Assembly: GCA_020628645.1 (NCBI GenBank)
Contig: JAHDES010000019.1
Span: 1 to 64,000 of the forward strand
Length of the DNA stretch: 64,000 nt
Origin: Saprospiraceae bacterium
GTDB taxonomy: Bacteria > Bacteroidota > Bacteroidia > Chitinophagales > Saprospiraceae
Reading direction: 5' to 3'
In this document: positions 32,632 to 40,649 of the stretch, one piece after another
How positions within the stretch are numbered: position 1 is the first letter of the stretch
Layout: each line of letters starts with the position of its first letter
The notes under the pieces: generated by a model
What the model was told of the DNA's origin: nothing
The model's database searches: none
Seen by the model: only the letters and a program-made list of their open reading frames with translations
Made by a program: the position numbers and the translations under genes

Positions 32632-33016
32632 CGAAGAATATATTTCTATTTTTCCCAATAACTGAATTTTTAAGTCCACTAATAACCAAATCTGATGCTA
32701 CCTTATGATTATCTGTAAATCCTGTCAAATGATGCCATGGATCTTCTTGAGCAGCTGTTATTTTGTAAAATTGTCTTTCATCAATTGTAACTATTTTTAC
32801 TAAGACTTGCCAGTACTTAAAGTCATCTTTATAAGTAAATAATAACTCAGCATGAGAAGTAAATACCCAGACTGGATCATGTTCGATGGCATGCAATGTT
32901 TTAATTAAATTACACATCATTTCTGGCATTTCCCCCCAGTTTTCTGGCCACTTTTTTGGATTATAAAACTCAAGTAAAGATTTACCGCTTTGTCCTGTAA
33001 TACTTTTCAATTCCAT
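32621..33016 (-). CDS. Uncharacterised protein, partner of an XRE regulator
   Basis: A 131-residue soluble protein, Trp- and His-rich (WENWGEMPEMMCN-like start; DPVWVFTSHAELLFTYKD in the middle; DPWHHLTGFTD near the end). No known family is recognised. It follows the XRE gene by 36 bp, the position where HipA toxins follow HipB, but it is far too short for HipA and has no kinase motif. A role as toxin, effector or unrelated passenger is open. Confidence 0.65.
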   Translation of the reverse strand: MELKSITGQSGKSLLEFYNPKKWPENWGEMPEMMCNLIKTLHAIEHDPVWVFTSHAELLFTYKDDFKYWQVLVKIVTIDERQFYKITAAQEDPWHHLTGFTDNHKVASDLVISGLKNSVIGKNRNIFFDAN

Positions 33017-33052
33017 TTAATCTGATTTAATAATGCTATTTTTTGCCATGCC

Positions 33053-33319
33053 TTAATACAAAGATTGAGCTGTGGTAATTTGATTTTTGGTACGAAGTAC
33101 TTCTTTGTAGAATTGATCTAAAACATCCAACTCTTTAAAAATTTTTAGGAGGGTATCCATCGTGAAATTTTTTCCTGCTTCTACATTTTGGATACTAGCG
33201 CGGGATACGCTAATAGCAGTAGCAAGTTCTTGTTGTGATAAGTTACGCTGTTTTCGCAGTACTTTGACAAGGCTACCAATGGTTTTTTTGACTTCTTTTA
33301 TTTCAACAACATCAAACAT
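33053..33319 (-). CDS. XRE-family regulator, HipB-like
   Basis: An 88-residue DNA-binding protein. The helix-turn-helix spans about residues 17-60 (RKQRNLSQQELATAISVSRA, then SIQNVEAGKN). Such small XRE proteins are commonly antitoxins or autorepressors. A symmetric TGACTA-N6-TAGTCA sequence (33324-33341) begins five bases before its start codon, which is what autoregulation would look like. It heads a short minus-strand module with the 131-residue gene, downstream of the LysE exporter. Confidence 0.88.
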   Translation of the reverse strand: MFDVVEIKEVKKTIGSLVKVLRKQRNLSQQELATAISVSRASIQNVEAGKNFTMDTLLKIFKELDVLDQFYKEVLRTKNQITTAQSLY

Positions 33320-33323
33320 AAAA

Positions 33324-33381
33324 TGACTATTATTTTAGTCAGAATAGTGTTTTTCAACCAAAAAGTCAATTATATTAGTCA
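33324..33381. promoter_or_regulatory. Probable operator of the XRE module
   Basis: TGACTA-TTATTT-TAGTCA (33324-33341) is a perfect 6-6-6 inverted repeat next to the XRE start codon. A second pair of AGTCA half sites is at 33364-33368 and 33377-33381. Binding by the adjacent XRE protein is inference. Confidence 0.65.
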
Positions 33382-33398
33382 TTATTTCCTATTGCTTT

Positions 33399-34031
33399 CT
33401 ATTTCACTTTCGTAAATGCCATCTTCACCGCCAATCCTGTTAAGACAGAAGCCATAAACCATTGCTGTATTTTTAACCAGAGTGGTTTTTGAGCCACCCA
33501 AGTCGCCATCTTTGCTGCTGAAAGGACAATTAATAAGTTAATCGTAAAACTAATGATGATTTGAATGATGCCCAACTGAAAACTCTGTATGAAAACAGCA
33601 CCGTATTCAGGATTAATAAATTGCGGAAAAAAAGAAAGATAAAACATCGCCATTTTAGGATTCAATACATTGGTTAATAAACCGATATTGAAAAGGCGTA
33701 AAGGAGTATCTCGTGCTAATGCTGTATCTGCTTGAAATAATTTATTCTCAGATGTGAGTGCCTGATACGCTAAATAAAGAAGATAAGCCACTCCTAAAAA
33801 CTTGACCACCACAAAGGCATAAGGAACAGCAAAAAAGATCGCTGTCAAGCCAAAGGATACCATTAAAATATGAAATAAAAAACCACACATCACGCCAAAT
33901 AAAGAAATAATACCTGCCTCTTTTCCTTGAGAAAGCGAACGAGAAATGAGATAAATCATATTGGGACCAGGTGAAAGCACCATCAAAAAAGCAGCAAGCG
34001 CGAAAAGTGACATTTCTTGAAGTGGAAGCAT
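33399..34031 (-). CDS. LysE/RhtB family exporter
   Basis: A 210-residue inner membrane protein with about six helices. The conserved N-terminal SPGPNMIYLISRSLSQGKEAG and GLLTNVLNPKMAMFYLSFFPQF are hallmarks of the LysE/RhtB family, which exports amino acids or related metabolites. The substrate cannot be read from the sequence. It starts 27 bp after the S24-type repressor gene ends, on the same strand, so it may be co-transcribed with and controlled by it. Confidence 0.93.
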   Translation of the reverse strand: MLPLQEMSLFALAAFLMVLSPGPNMIYLISRSLSQGKEAGIISLFGVMCGFLFHILMVSFGLTAIFFAVPYAFVVVKFLGVAYLLYLAYQALTSENKLFQADTALARDTPLRLFNIGLLTNVLNPKMAMFYLSFFPQFINPEYGAVFIQSFQLGIIQIIISFTINLLIVLSAAKMATWVAQKPLWLKIQQWFMASVLTGLAVKMAFTKVK

Positions 34032-34058
34032 AATTTTTTTGTTTTAAAAATACCACTC

Positions 34059-34778
34059 CTAGCCCATACCATAGCCTGTCACTCTGCATTTTACCTTTAA
34101 TATGTGACGAATTTCCTCTAAATCGATAGAATAGGGTTTATACACCTTGTCATTATCCGAAATAAGTCGAAGTCCAACGAGTTGATTATCTTCTCTGATT
34201 TGTTGAATACGCTTAGCAACCACTGTATCCGTCATGATAACATAGACCTGATTATCTCGAAGAGGGGCATCTTTTTCTAATAATTCACAAACGATTAAAT
34301 CCGTGCTGGTAATGGTTGGTGTCATACTATCGCCTTCTATTTCTATCGCAAATAAATCGCCTTCTAAACCAGGAATAGAAAAACGATAAAGATTTTGCAT
34401 AGCTTGGGTATCGGTCAGGTCAATACTATCGCCAGCGAACGCTCTGACATCTTCAATAAGACGAATATTTCGCTTCGCGGATTTTTTGATTTCTCTAAGA
34501 TAGGGCAAAGATACTTCAGGAATTTCTGCCCCTTCGAGAAAAAGATCTTCACTTAAACCAAAAAGATAATTAGCATTTATATCAAAAGCACTAAACAATT
34601 TGTTTAATTGTTCGACAGTCACATTTCGTTTTCCTTTTAAAATATCATTTATAACATGATTATAGGTATCTAAATATTCCGCGAGCTCAGATTTTCCACG
34701 AATTCGTTTTAAGGAAATCAAAAAATCATACACCTTTCTAAATTGCTGATTTACAATACTATTTGAAAATTTTGACAT
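34059..34778 (-). CDS. S24-type repressor with HTH (CI/LexA-like)
   Basis: A 239-residue regulator starting at the ATG at 34778; 65 open codons upstream are Tyr/Phe/Asn-rich leader sequence and overlap the promoter. The N-terminus holds a Cro/CI-like helix-turn-helix (about 22-60) and the C-terminus an S24 domain with the Ser151 in IEGDSMTPTI and Lys189 in TVVAKR. Such proteins can cleave themselves when RecA is activated, but I see no clear Ala-Gly cleavage site except AG at 115-116 (AFAGDS). No phage genes adjoin it. Divergent from the glucosaminidase gene. Confidence 0.87.
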   Translation of the reverse strand: MSKFSNSIVNQQFRKVYDFLISLKRIRGKSELAEYLDTYNHVINDILKGKRNVTVEQLNKLFSAFDINANYLFGLSEDLFLEGAEIPEVSLPYLREIKKSAKRNIRLIEDVRAFAGDSIDLTDTQAMQNLYRFSIPGLEGDLFAIEIEGDSMTPTITSTDLIVCELLEKDAPLRDNQVYVIMTDTVVAKRIQQIREDNQLVGLRLISDNDKVYKPYSIDLEEIRHILKVKCRVTGYGMG

Positions 34779-34804
34779 TTTTAATAAAAATTGTTTTAAA
34801 ATAA

Positions 34805-34837
34805 TTTGCTTTATAAAACATTTTGTGTTTATATTTG
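34805..34837 (+). promoter_or_regulatory. Promoter for the glucosaminidase gene
   Basis: TTTG (34805-34808), 21 bases, then TATATTTG (34830-34837) matches the Bacteroidota -33/-7 pattern, facing the gene at 34918. Confidence 0.65.
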
Positions 34838-34851
34838 CATTGTACTCGTTA

Positions 34852-34884
34852 CAAAAATAAAACAAATTTGTGTATTGAAACAAA
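34852..34884 (-). promoter_or_regulatory. Promoter for the S24 repressor gene
   Basis: On the minus strand TTTG (34884-34881), 21 bases, then TATTTTTG (34859-34852) matches the -33/-7 pattern. The palindrome ACAAATTTGT (34862-34871) lies between the two boxes and is a candidate operator. The two promoters are back to back. Confidence 0.65.
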
Positions 34885-34917
34885 TATTTATAAGAAAAGT
34901 CTAAAATAAAATTAGCC

Positions 34918-35799
34918 ATGCGACGCAACGACACAAACCATCGGTATCCCTCTATTCGCAATAAACACAACAATCAAAACTCCAACACTTATGATTTATC
35001 TGCTTCTGAAACAGAAGAAAATGTTTTAGAAATAAATTTGGCAGAGATTGCGCATAAAATTTGGATCGTCATTCGCCCTCTTTTGGTTGCTCTAAAATAT
35101 TTTTTACTTCAACTATGGAGAAAGATACCACGATTAGATGCTAAAACATGGTTTAGAGTCGCGATTATAGCACTTATTGCCTATCTAGCTTTCCAACGAG
35201 ATTTACAAATACAACTGAATACTAAATCGCCTTTCACATCCATACAAGAAAGTCCATCTGAAAAAAGAAAGGTCAACCAATACGCTCAGCCCATTTCCAA
35301 TAAAGAAAACTCCAAAAATTCTAATCCTTTCGCTCCTGCTAGCCCTGAAATGTTGCACGATCAAGCCTGCAAACGATACATTGAACGGTTCAAGGAAGTG
35401 GCTCAAACTGAACAAGAAAAATATGGTATTCCTGCAAGTATCAAAATGGCACAAGCCTTAATTGAAAGCCGCGCTGGGAGTAGTCGCTTAGCAACTTCCA
35501 ATAACAATCATTTTGGTATGAAATGCTTTTCACGTTCTTGTAAAAAAGGACATTGTAGCAATTTTACTGATGATTCACACAAGGATTTTTTCCGAAAATA
35601 TCAATCTGCCTGGGAAAGCTGGCGTGCTCATAGTGAAATGTTAAATGGCAAACGATACAAACATCTCCAAAAATATGGCACCAATTATAAAAAGTGGTCC
35701 ATTGGTTTGAAAGAAGCAGGATATGCCACAGATAAAAAGTATGACTCCAAACTTATTGCTATGATACAAAAATACAATTTGGATAAACTGGACGAATAA
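34918..35799 (+). CDS. Membrane-anchored glucosaminidase (peptidoglycan hydrolase)
   Basis: A 293-residue protein with a cytoplasmic N-terminal segment, one membrane helix (about 80-92) and a periplasmic glucosaminidase domain (about 150-290) of the FlgJ/mannosyl-glycoprotein type. The catalytic Glu183 is in ALIESRAGSSRLA, followed by NNHFGMKC, YQSAWESWRAHSEML and LKEAGYATDKKYDSKL, all conserved in the family. It cuts beta-1,4 links of N-acetylglucosamine in cell wall. It is divergent from the S24 repressor. A terminator-like hairpin follows at 35852. Confidence 0.92.
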   Translation: MRRNDTNHRYPSIRNKHNNQNSNTYDLSASETEENVLEINLAEIAHKIWIVIRPLLVALKYFLLQLWRKIPRLDAKTWFRVAIIALIAYLAFQRDLQIQLNTKSPFTSIQESPSEKRKVNQYAQPISNKENSKNSNPFAPASPEMLHDQACKRYIERFKEVAQTEQEKYGIPASIKMAQALIESRAGSSRLATSNNNHFGMKCFSRSCKKGHCSNFTDDSHKDFFRKYQSAWESWRAHSEMLNGKRYKHLQKYGTNYKKWSIGLKEAGYATDKKYDSKLIAMIQKYNLDKLDE

Positions 35800-35851
35800 G
35801 TAAACGACCACTTTTTTAACCAGAAAAGTAATCTAACGATTTTCGTCTCTG

Positions 35852-35892
35852 CTAATGCCCGACTCAATGTTGTATCATCAACAGGGCATTAG
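35852..35892 (+). terminator. Hairpin terminator after the glucosaminidase gene
   Basis: CTAATGCCC (35852-35860) pairs with GGGCATTAG (35884-35892), with an inner TGTTG/CAACA stem, followed by TTTTCC. Confidence 0.7.
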
Positions 35893-35979
35893 TTTTCCAG
35901 AACTATTTTTTACAACCCAAACAAATACGCATAAATATTTAACAAACATTACTGTAAACCTTAAAATCCCCCTTTTCCA

Positions 35980-36273
35980 ATGCAAAAATTTCTGTATGCC
36001 ATCGGACTTGTTATTCTTCTAGCTGGTTTTGTCTATCATCCTTCGACTATCGAAGTACATGAAAGAGTCCAAATCTATAATTTACCATCAGTAGGTGATC
36101 AAATCAAAAAAGGTCGTATCGCTGCTAGATTAAGCCAAAAAGCACTTGCAGATGCCGTAGGACTGAGTCTTTATAATGTACAAACCATCGAAAAAGGAAA
36201 AGCTGTACCGACTAGAGATATTATGCTTAAAATACAACAATTGCTCAAGATAGAAATCGTACTCGATGTATAA
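35980..36273 (+). CDS. XRE-family HTH protein with N-terminal membrane segment
   Basis: A 97-residue protein. A hydrophobic segment (about 4-20) is followed by a Cro/CI helix-turn-helix (about 38-92, with ARLSQKALADAVGLSLYNVQ and TIEKGKAVPTRDIMLKI). A DNA-binding domain tied to a membrane or signal segment is unusual. If a later start were used only the domain would remain, but no in-frame Met exists before the helices. The role is unknown. Confidence 0.75.
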   Translation: MQKFLYAIGLVILLAGFVYHPSTIEVHERVQIYNLPSVGDQIKKGRIAARLSQKALADAVGLSLYNVQTIEKGKAVPTRDIMLKIQQLLKIEIVLDV

Positions 36274-36595
36274 TTGAAAATAGTTCTTTGACTTTTTCAC
36301 GGGATTTGTCTAAGAACATTAAAAATAAAACTAAGTGCAAGAAGAGGAAGCTGTGCTTAAACCCGAGGGATGGAAGAGAGGATGCTTGTAGTTCTCATCC
36401 TACTTTTCTTTCCTTCAACCAAAAAACCAATGAACTAAGAACGAAAATTATTTACTTTCCTACGGTTTTCTCATAGTCTGTTTTTTGTGACCACCCCCCA
36501 AAGGTGGTCTTTTTTATTGATCTAATCTCAACAAAAAATCCATTTTTGCATTCTATTCGTAAGTGTGATAAATTTCTTCACCAAAAAAAATAATT
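36274..36595. other. Intergenic region with terminator and promoter
   Basis: No gene is supported. The stretch includes an imperfect stem AGGATG/CATCCT near 36378-36403 (within a 189-base frame without codon character), the terminator at 36489-36516 and a promoter-like TTG-N21-CATTTTTG (36517-36548) facing the YD-repeat gene. Confidence 0.6.
36489..36516 (+). terminator. Intrinsic terminator
   Basis: GACCACC (36489-36495) pairs with GGTGGTC (36503-36509), followed by a run of six T and ATT. Confidence 0.88.
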
Positions 36596-37249
36596 ATGTT
36601 AGTTAGTTTGCTTACTCTTTTGATGTTGTTTCAAATCGGAGATATTCATGACCCAAAAACAGAAGAAGAATTAAAAGTCTATGGATTAGAAAAATGTAGA
36701 ATAGTAGAAGGTATTAAAACGCGAAACGGAAAAAAAATCTATGCGACTACCAGTACTTACACTTATGATGGTCAAGGTCGAGAATTACGCTGGGAATATC
36801 GCTACGACGATGGCTCACTTTATTATGCCAATGAATCTGTTTACGATGATAATGGCAGACGTATAAAATATTTGCATTATAATAGCAATAACCAGTATGA
36901 TTCTTACTATCAATTTAGTTACAATCAACAAGGATATAAAAGCAGTACTAAACATTTCAATAAAGCTGGAAAACTCCAAGATCAGTGGTTGTATACCTTA
37001 GATCAAGAAGGCAAAATCATTCGTGAAGATCATAAAAATCCAGATGGCACACTTCGCACTTATTGGGAAATTTCATATAATGATAAGGATCAAGTGATTC
37101 GTAAAGACATTTACCTCCCTTCTGGAAAATTGTATAGTTATATGATTTCTACTTACAATGATGAAGGTTTAGAAGATAGTTTTGCAGAGTATCGTGCCGA
37201 TGGAAGTGAAAAGTTTTTATTAAACTTTACCTATGATTGTAAAGAGTAA
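36596..37249 (+). CDS. Secreted YD-repeat-like protein
   Basis: A 217-residue exported protein with a short signal peptide (MLVSLLTLLMLFQIGDIHD). The rest is about six units of 22-25 residues, each with a Tyr-rich strand, a YD or YN turn and a Gly (STYTYDGQGRELRWEYR, SVYDDNGRRIKYLHYN, SYNDKDQVIRKDIYL), resembling RHS/YD or MORN-like repeats that build a flat beta-sheet. It is too short for an RHS toxin and carries no toxin tip. Own promoter and terminator. Function unknown. Confidence 0.75.
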   Translation: MLVSLLTLLMLFQIGDIHDPKTEEELKVYGLEKCRIVEGIKTRNGKKIYATTSTYTYDGQGRELRWEYRYDDGSLYYANESVYDDNGRRIKYLHYNSNNQYDSYYQFSYNQQGYKSSTKHFNKAGKLQDQWLYTLDQEGKIIREDHKNPDGTLRTYWEISYNDKDQVIRKDIYLPSGKLYSYMISTYNDEGLEDSFAEYRADGSEKFLLNFTYDCKE

Positions 37250-37270
37250 TTTTTTATAAATCATTTTAAT

Positions 37271-37308
37271 AAAATCCCCTTTAGATTCTTGTATTTAAAG
37301 GGGGTTTT
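37271..37308 (+). terminator. Intrinsic terminator after the YD-repeat gene
   Basis: AAAATCCCCTTTA (37271-37283) pairs with TAAAGGGGGTTTT (37296-37308), one mismatch, then TATTTT. Confidence 0.9.
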
Positions 37309-37436
37309 TATTTTACATTACAGAATTAATAATGTATTTTTTTCTCTTTTTCAGTTAAAAAGAACATTTTTTTAGCATTTTTTTATTTTTTGGCATTCCT
37401 TTTGCAAAATACATAAGTAATTAAACAACATACACT

Positions 37437-37693
37437 TTGACGACTAAATCGTCAATCATAACCATTAGCCGAATAGTTCCCTTCCTATTCTCAATAGCAT
37501 TAAACTTCTCGAACAAACTCATGCAGTAAGAATACTCTGAACGTGTAACGTTCTTCCGATATGCGTATTCATTCCTTTTAGAATGATTATGCTATTAAAC
37601 ACACTAGAAACACACTGATATTTACATATTACTGAGAAAACTGGTAAATATTCACCCTGTCCCGAGCCCTGAACAAGCTCGGGATATTTTTTT
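37437..37693 (+). ncRNA. Candidate structured RNA with intrinsic terminator
   Basis: No reading frame fits here. On the plus strand six hairpins follow each other: TTGACGA/TCGTCAA (37437-37455), GAATAG/CTATTC (37471-37490), GAACGT/ACGTTC (37539-37553), a long stem with one G-U pair and one mismatch (37563-37592), ATATTTAC/GTAAATAT (37618-37651), and TCCCGAGC/GCTCGGGA followed by seven T (37660-37693). The last is a textbook terminator. The region is about 260 bases, the size of a small RNA, between two genes on the same strand. It is not recognisably 6S, RNase P or tmRNA. Confidence 0.5.
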
Positions 37694-37865
37694 GGAGTCG
37701 TCGCACGACTAATTCTTCTAATTCAAAAACTCTTCTTCCACTATATTCTCTTCAGGAAGTCGTGCAACGACTTAAAGAATCCTCTCCCTTTTTACATTAA
37801 CATTCTCTTCATAAACCCCATATTCATTTTTATCGTTATATTGCTAGAAATAAACATTTTTTGAA
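37694..37865. other. Intergenic region upstream of the acyl-CoA oxidase-like gene
   Basis: This stretch holds the AGTCGT hairpin pair and then T-rich sequence with no clear promoter box. No gene is visible. Confidence 0.55.
37696..37773. repeat. Inverted pair of AGTCGTnGCACGACT hairpins
   Basis: AGTCGTCGCACGACT (37696-37710) and AAGTCGTGCAACGACTT (37757-37773) are each self-complementary and are inverted near copies of each other. A related pair occurs at 55529-55607. The bases between are unrelated in the two places. Confidence 0.8.
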
Positions 37866-40172
37866 ATGGCAATTACAATTCCTTCTTCTTCTACCTTCTC
37901 CCCTACTGTGATGAGTTTGATTCCCCTTTTTTATATCGGTTGGGCAGATAATTTATTAAGTCCTTCTGAAATAAAAACCATTCATCAAGGCTTATCAAAA
38001 TTCCCTAATCTTAATACAGCAGATCGAAAATTACTAGATCAATGGTGTAATCCTGCAAAGCCCCCCACCGCTCAATTATACAAACAATGGAAAAATTTAT
38101 TAAAAAATGCTGCACAACAATCTACGGATTCGCACAAAAAAAATTGGCTAGAGTTAGGAATTGAAATGGCAAAACTCCAATCCTCCAATTCGCCTGATAC
38201 CGAAAATGCGCTCAGAGAATTATATGAAACGATTGGACTAAATGAAACCAGCATCCCTGATTCTTTATATTCGAAATCTCAACGCCAACAATTCGAAGAA
38301 GAAGAGACTTCTTCCTTTTCTGTCCCTAAAATGAAAAGCATCCTAGATGATGAGTATGAAGAATTACGCGATCAAATGCGAACCTTACTTTCCGATCCTG
38401 TTTTACATGCTGATCCTGAAGCCATTCGCACCAAAGCCGATTATAGAGAAAAAGTATTAGAATGGTGTCAATTATTGGCAGATCAAGGCTTGGGAGCTTT
38501 ATCTTATCCACATGCTAATGGAGGAAAAGATGATATGGGTTCTTATGCTACTGTTTTTGAAATGCTAGGCTATCATGATTTGAGTTTAACGGTCAAATTT
38601 GGCGTTCAATTTGGCTTATTTGGTGGAAGTGTGCTTTTTTTAGGCACCGAAAAACATCATAAAAAATACCTTACGGATACAGGTAGTTTAAAATTAGCTG
38701 GTTGTTTTGCCATGACCGAAACGAATCATGGTTCTAATGTTCGAGAATTACAAACCACTGCCACTTATGATCCATCTACAGATGAGATTATCATTCATAC
38801 GCCTACCGAACACGATAGTAAAGAATACATTGGTAATGCTTTACATAGTAAAATAGCCTCTGTTTTTGCTCAATTAATTGTTAATGGGGAACAACATGGC
38901 GTTCATACTATTCTAGTCCCTTTAAGAAATGAAAAGCACCAATTATTAGAAGGCATCCGAGTAGAAGATAATGGGTATAAACTGGGTTTAAATGGTGTAG
39001 ACAATGGTAAAATCTGGTTTAATCAAGTCCGTGTCCCTAGAGCAAACTTATTGGATCGTTACGGAGCGATTTCTGATCAAGGAGTGTATACCAGTCCCAT
39101 CGAAAATGCAGGAAAACGATTCTTTACCATGTTGGGGACTTTAGTGGGTGGACGTGTATGTGTGCCGCGCGCAGGATTAAGTGCTGCCAAAACAGCATTG
39201 ACAATTGCCATAAAATATGCCACTCAACGACGACAATTTGCTCCTTCCCCTAATGAAAAAGAAACCTTATTATTGGATTATCCAACCCATCAGATGCGTT
39301 TAATTCCGCGTTTGGCAAAAGCTTACGCGCTAGATTTTGCCTTATCTTACTTAGGAAAACGCTTTGCCAATCGTTCGGAAGCTGATATTCGAGAAATAGA
39401 AACACTAGCGGCTGGATTAAAATCATATGCTACTTGGTTTACGTCAGATACCATACAAGAATGTCGAGAAGCTTGTGGAGGAAAAGGTTATTTACACGAA
39501 AATCGTTTTGCTGATTTAAAAGCGGATGCTGATATATTTACCACTTTTGAAGGAGATAATACCGTTTTACTTCAATTAGTTGCGAAAGGATTATTATCTG
39601 ATTTTAAAAAGGAATTTCATGACGAAGGTTATCGAGCCGTTTTAAGATACATTTCATCTCAAATGGGAGATACGATCACTTCTTACAACCCCGTTTTTAA
39701 ACGAAATACAGAGCGATCTCATCTCTTAGATGCCGAATTTCATTTAGATGCTTTTAGATATCGAGAACGACAACTCTTATACGAAGTCAGTAACAGCATT
39801 CGAGATTATATCAAAAAACAATTTCCAGCGTACGAAGCTTTCTTGAAGGTACAAAATGAAATTATTGCTTTAGCATTAGCTTATGTAGAACGAATTGTCT
39901 TAGAACAATTTCTAGAAGGTTTGAAAACGGTAAAAGATGATCCTTGTCAAAAAATACTCACTAAATTATTCCAACTTTATGCTTTATCTACGATTCATGA
40001 GCATCGTGGCTGGTATTTAGAAAATGACTACATGAATGGTTCGAAATCAAAAGCTATTCGCCAACAAATTTATAATTTATGCGGTGATATTCGTCCTCAT
40101 GTCAAAGATTTAGTAAATGCTTTTGCTATTCCAGATGCGCTTTTAAAAGCACCGATTGCAATGAGCATGTAA
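37866..40172 (+). CDS. Acyl-CoA oxidase/dehydrogenase-like flavoenzyme
   Basis: A 768-residue enzyme that oxidises acyl-CoA to the trans-2-enoyl-CoA, using FAD. After an N-terminal domain of about 150 residues comes the flavin-binding fold: CFAMTETNHGSNVRELQTTA (about 280-300), RRQFAPSP (near 457), and the C-terminal TFEGDNTVLLQ with the catalytic-base Glu. The long N- and C-terminal parts match peroxisomal-type acyl-CoA oxidases better than 380-residue dehydrogenases. Whether it passes electrons to oxygen or to ETF cannot be told. Single gene. Confidence 0.85.
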   Translation: MAITIPSSSTFSPTVMSLIPLFYIGWADNLLSPSEIKTIHQGLSKFPNLNTADRKLLDQWCNPAKPPTAQLYKQWKNLLKNAAQQSTDSHKKNWLELGIEMAKLQSSNSPDTENALRELYETIGLNETSIPDSLYSKSQRQQFEEEETSSFSVPKMKSILDDEYEELRDQMRTLLSDPVLHADPEAIRTKADYREKVLEWCQLLADQGLGALSYPHANGGKDDMGSYATVFEMLGYHDLSLTVKFGVQFGLFGGSVLFLGTEKHHKKYLTDTGSLKLAGCFAMTETNHGSNVRELQTTATYDPSTDEIIIHTPTEHDSKEYIGNALHSKIASVFAQLIVNGEQHGVHTILVPLRNEKHQLLEGIRVEDNGYKLGLNGVDNGKIWFNQVRVPRANLLDRYGAISDQGVYTSPIENAGKRFFTMLGTLVGGRVCVPRAGLSAAKTALTIAIKYATQRRQFAPSPNEKETLLLDYPTHQMRLIPRLAKAYALDFALSYLGKRFANRSEADIREIETLAAGLKSYATWFTSDTIQECREACGGKGYLHENRFADLKADADIFTTFEGDNTVLLQLVAKGLLSDFKKEFHDEGYRAVLRYISSQMGDTITSYNPVFKRNTERSHLLDAEFHLDAFRYRERQLLYEVSNSIRDYIKKQFPAYEAFLKVQNEIIALALAYVERIVLEQFLEGLKTVKDDPCQKILTKLFQLYALSTIHEHRGWYLENDYMNGSKSKAIRQQIYNLCGDIRPHVKDLVNAFAIPDALLKAPIAMSM

Positions 40173-40271
40173 AATATTGAGTCTTTTTTATAATACATCA
40201 AACAAAAGTCTTATTTTGCTGAAATTATTACAGCTAGAAATCTATTTTTAAAAGCTGTATTATTTTAACAA

Positions 40272-40577
40272 TTGGTTTTGAATTTACTAAAGATAGCAGT
40301 AGTTGTCCTATTAACGGGTATCGTAATGGCAGATACGATAGTGTTATCTTATTGTCTTTTTGAAGGGCACTACGAACGTATAGAATTAAACGAAATTGAT
40401 ACCAGTGAAAAGGATGGTAAAGAAGATAAATTAGAAAAGGAAGCCAAAAAATGGAATAAATTTGCTTTTACTTCTAACCAAAAAAGTACAATTACTTTTC
40501 ATAAAGCCTATCTATACAACTATCATTTATTAGAAGATACATACCAATCCATACCTACGCCCCCTCCCGAAGTGTAG
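40272..40577 (+). CDS. Small membrane-anchored protein upstream of SulP
   Basis: A 101-residue protein starting at a TTG at 40272 (another TTG two codons later is equally likely; there is no ATG). A membrane helix (about 4-30) is followed by a Lys/Glu-rich charged tail and a Pro-rich end (PTPPPEV). The SulP gene begins 72 bp downstream on the same strand, so the two may be one operon and this may assist the transporter. No family is recognised. Confidence 0.55.
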   Translation: MVLNLLKIAVVVLLTGIVMADTIVLSYCLFEGHYERIELNEIDTSEKDGKEDKLEKEAKKWNKFAFTSNQKSTITFHKAYLYNYHLLEDTYQSIPTPPPEV

Positions 40578-40649
40578 TCCTTGATAAACATTTCATTACT
40601 TTCCTTTTAATTTATTGTTTTCTTTAAACAGAAAAAAACTTCACATAAT

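Noticed and set aside
32494-32679. 61-codon frame read as a frameshifted tail of the 131-residue gene
   Set aside because: The 131-residue gene is complete and the frame only overlaps its last bases; without homologues a frameshift cannot be claimed. Only the shorter overlap-start version is listed, at low confidence.
32621-33319. HipBA toxin-antitoxin system
   Set aside because: The XRE gene is HipB-like but the partner is 131 residues with no HipA kinase motif, so naming it HipA would be wrong.
34779-34973. N-terminal extension of the S24 repressor by 65 codons
   Set aside because: The extension runs through the divergent promoter region and overlaps the start of the glucosaminidase gene; the HTH begins naturally at the ATG at 34778.
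36288-36476. 62-codon plus-strand frame in the gap after the XRE gene
   Set aside because: Cys/Lys-rich without coding character, crosses an imperfect stem, and has no ribosome or promoter signal.
37437-37693. 6S RNA, tmRNA or RNase P RNA
   Set aside because: No closing long-range stem of 6S, no GAGGAAAGUCC-type RNase P core and no tmRNA ends were found, so it is left as an unnamed candidate.
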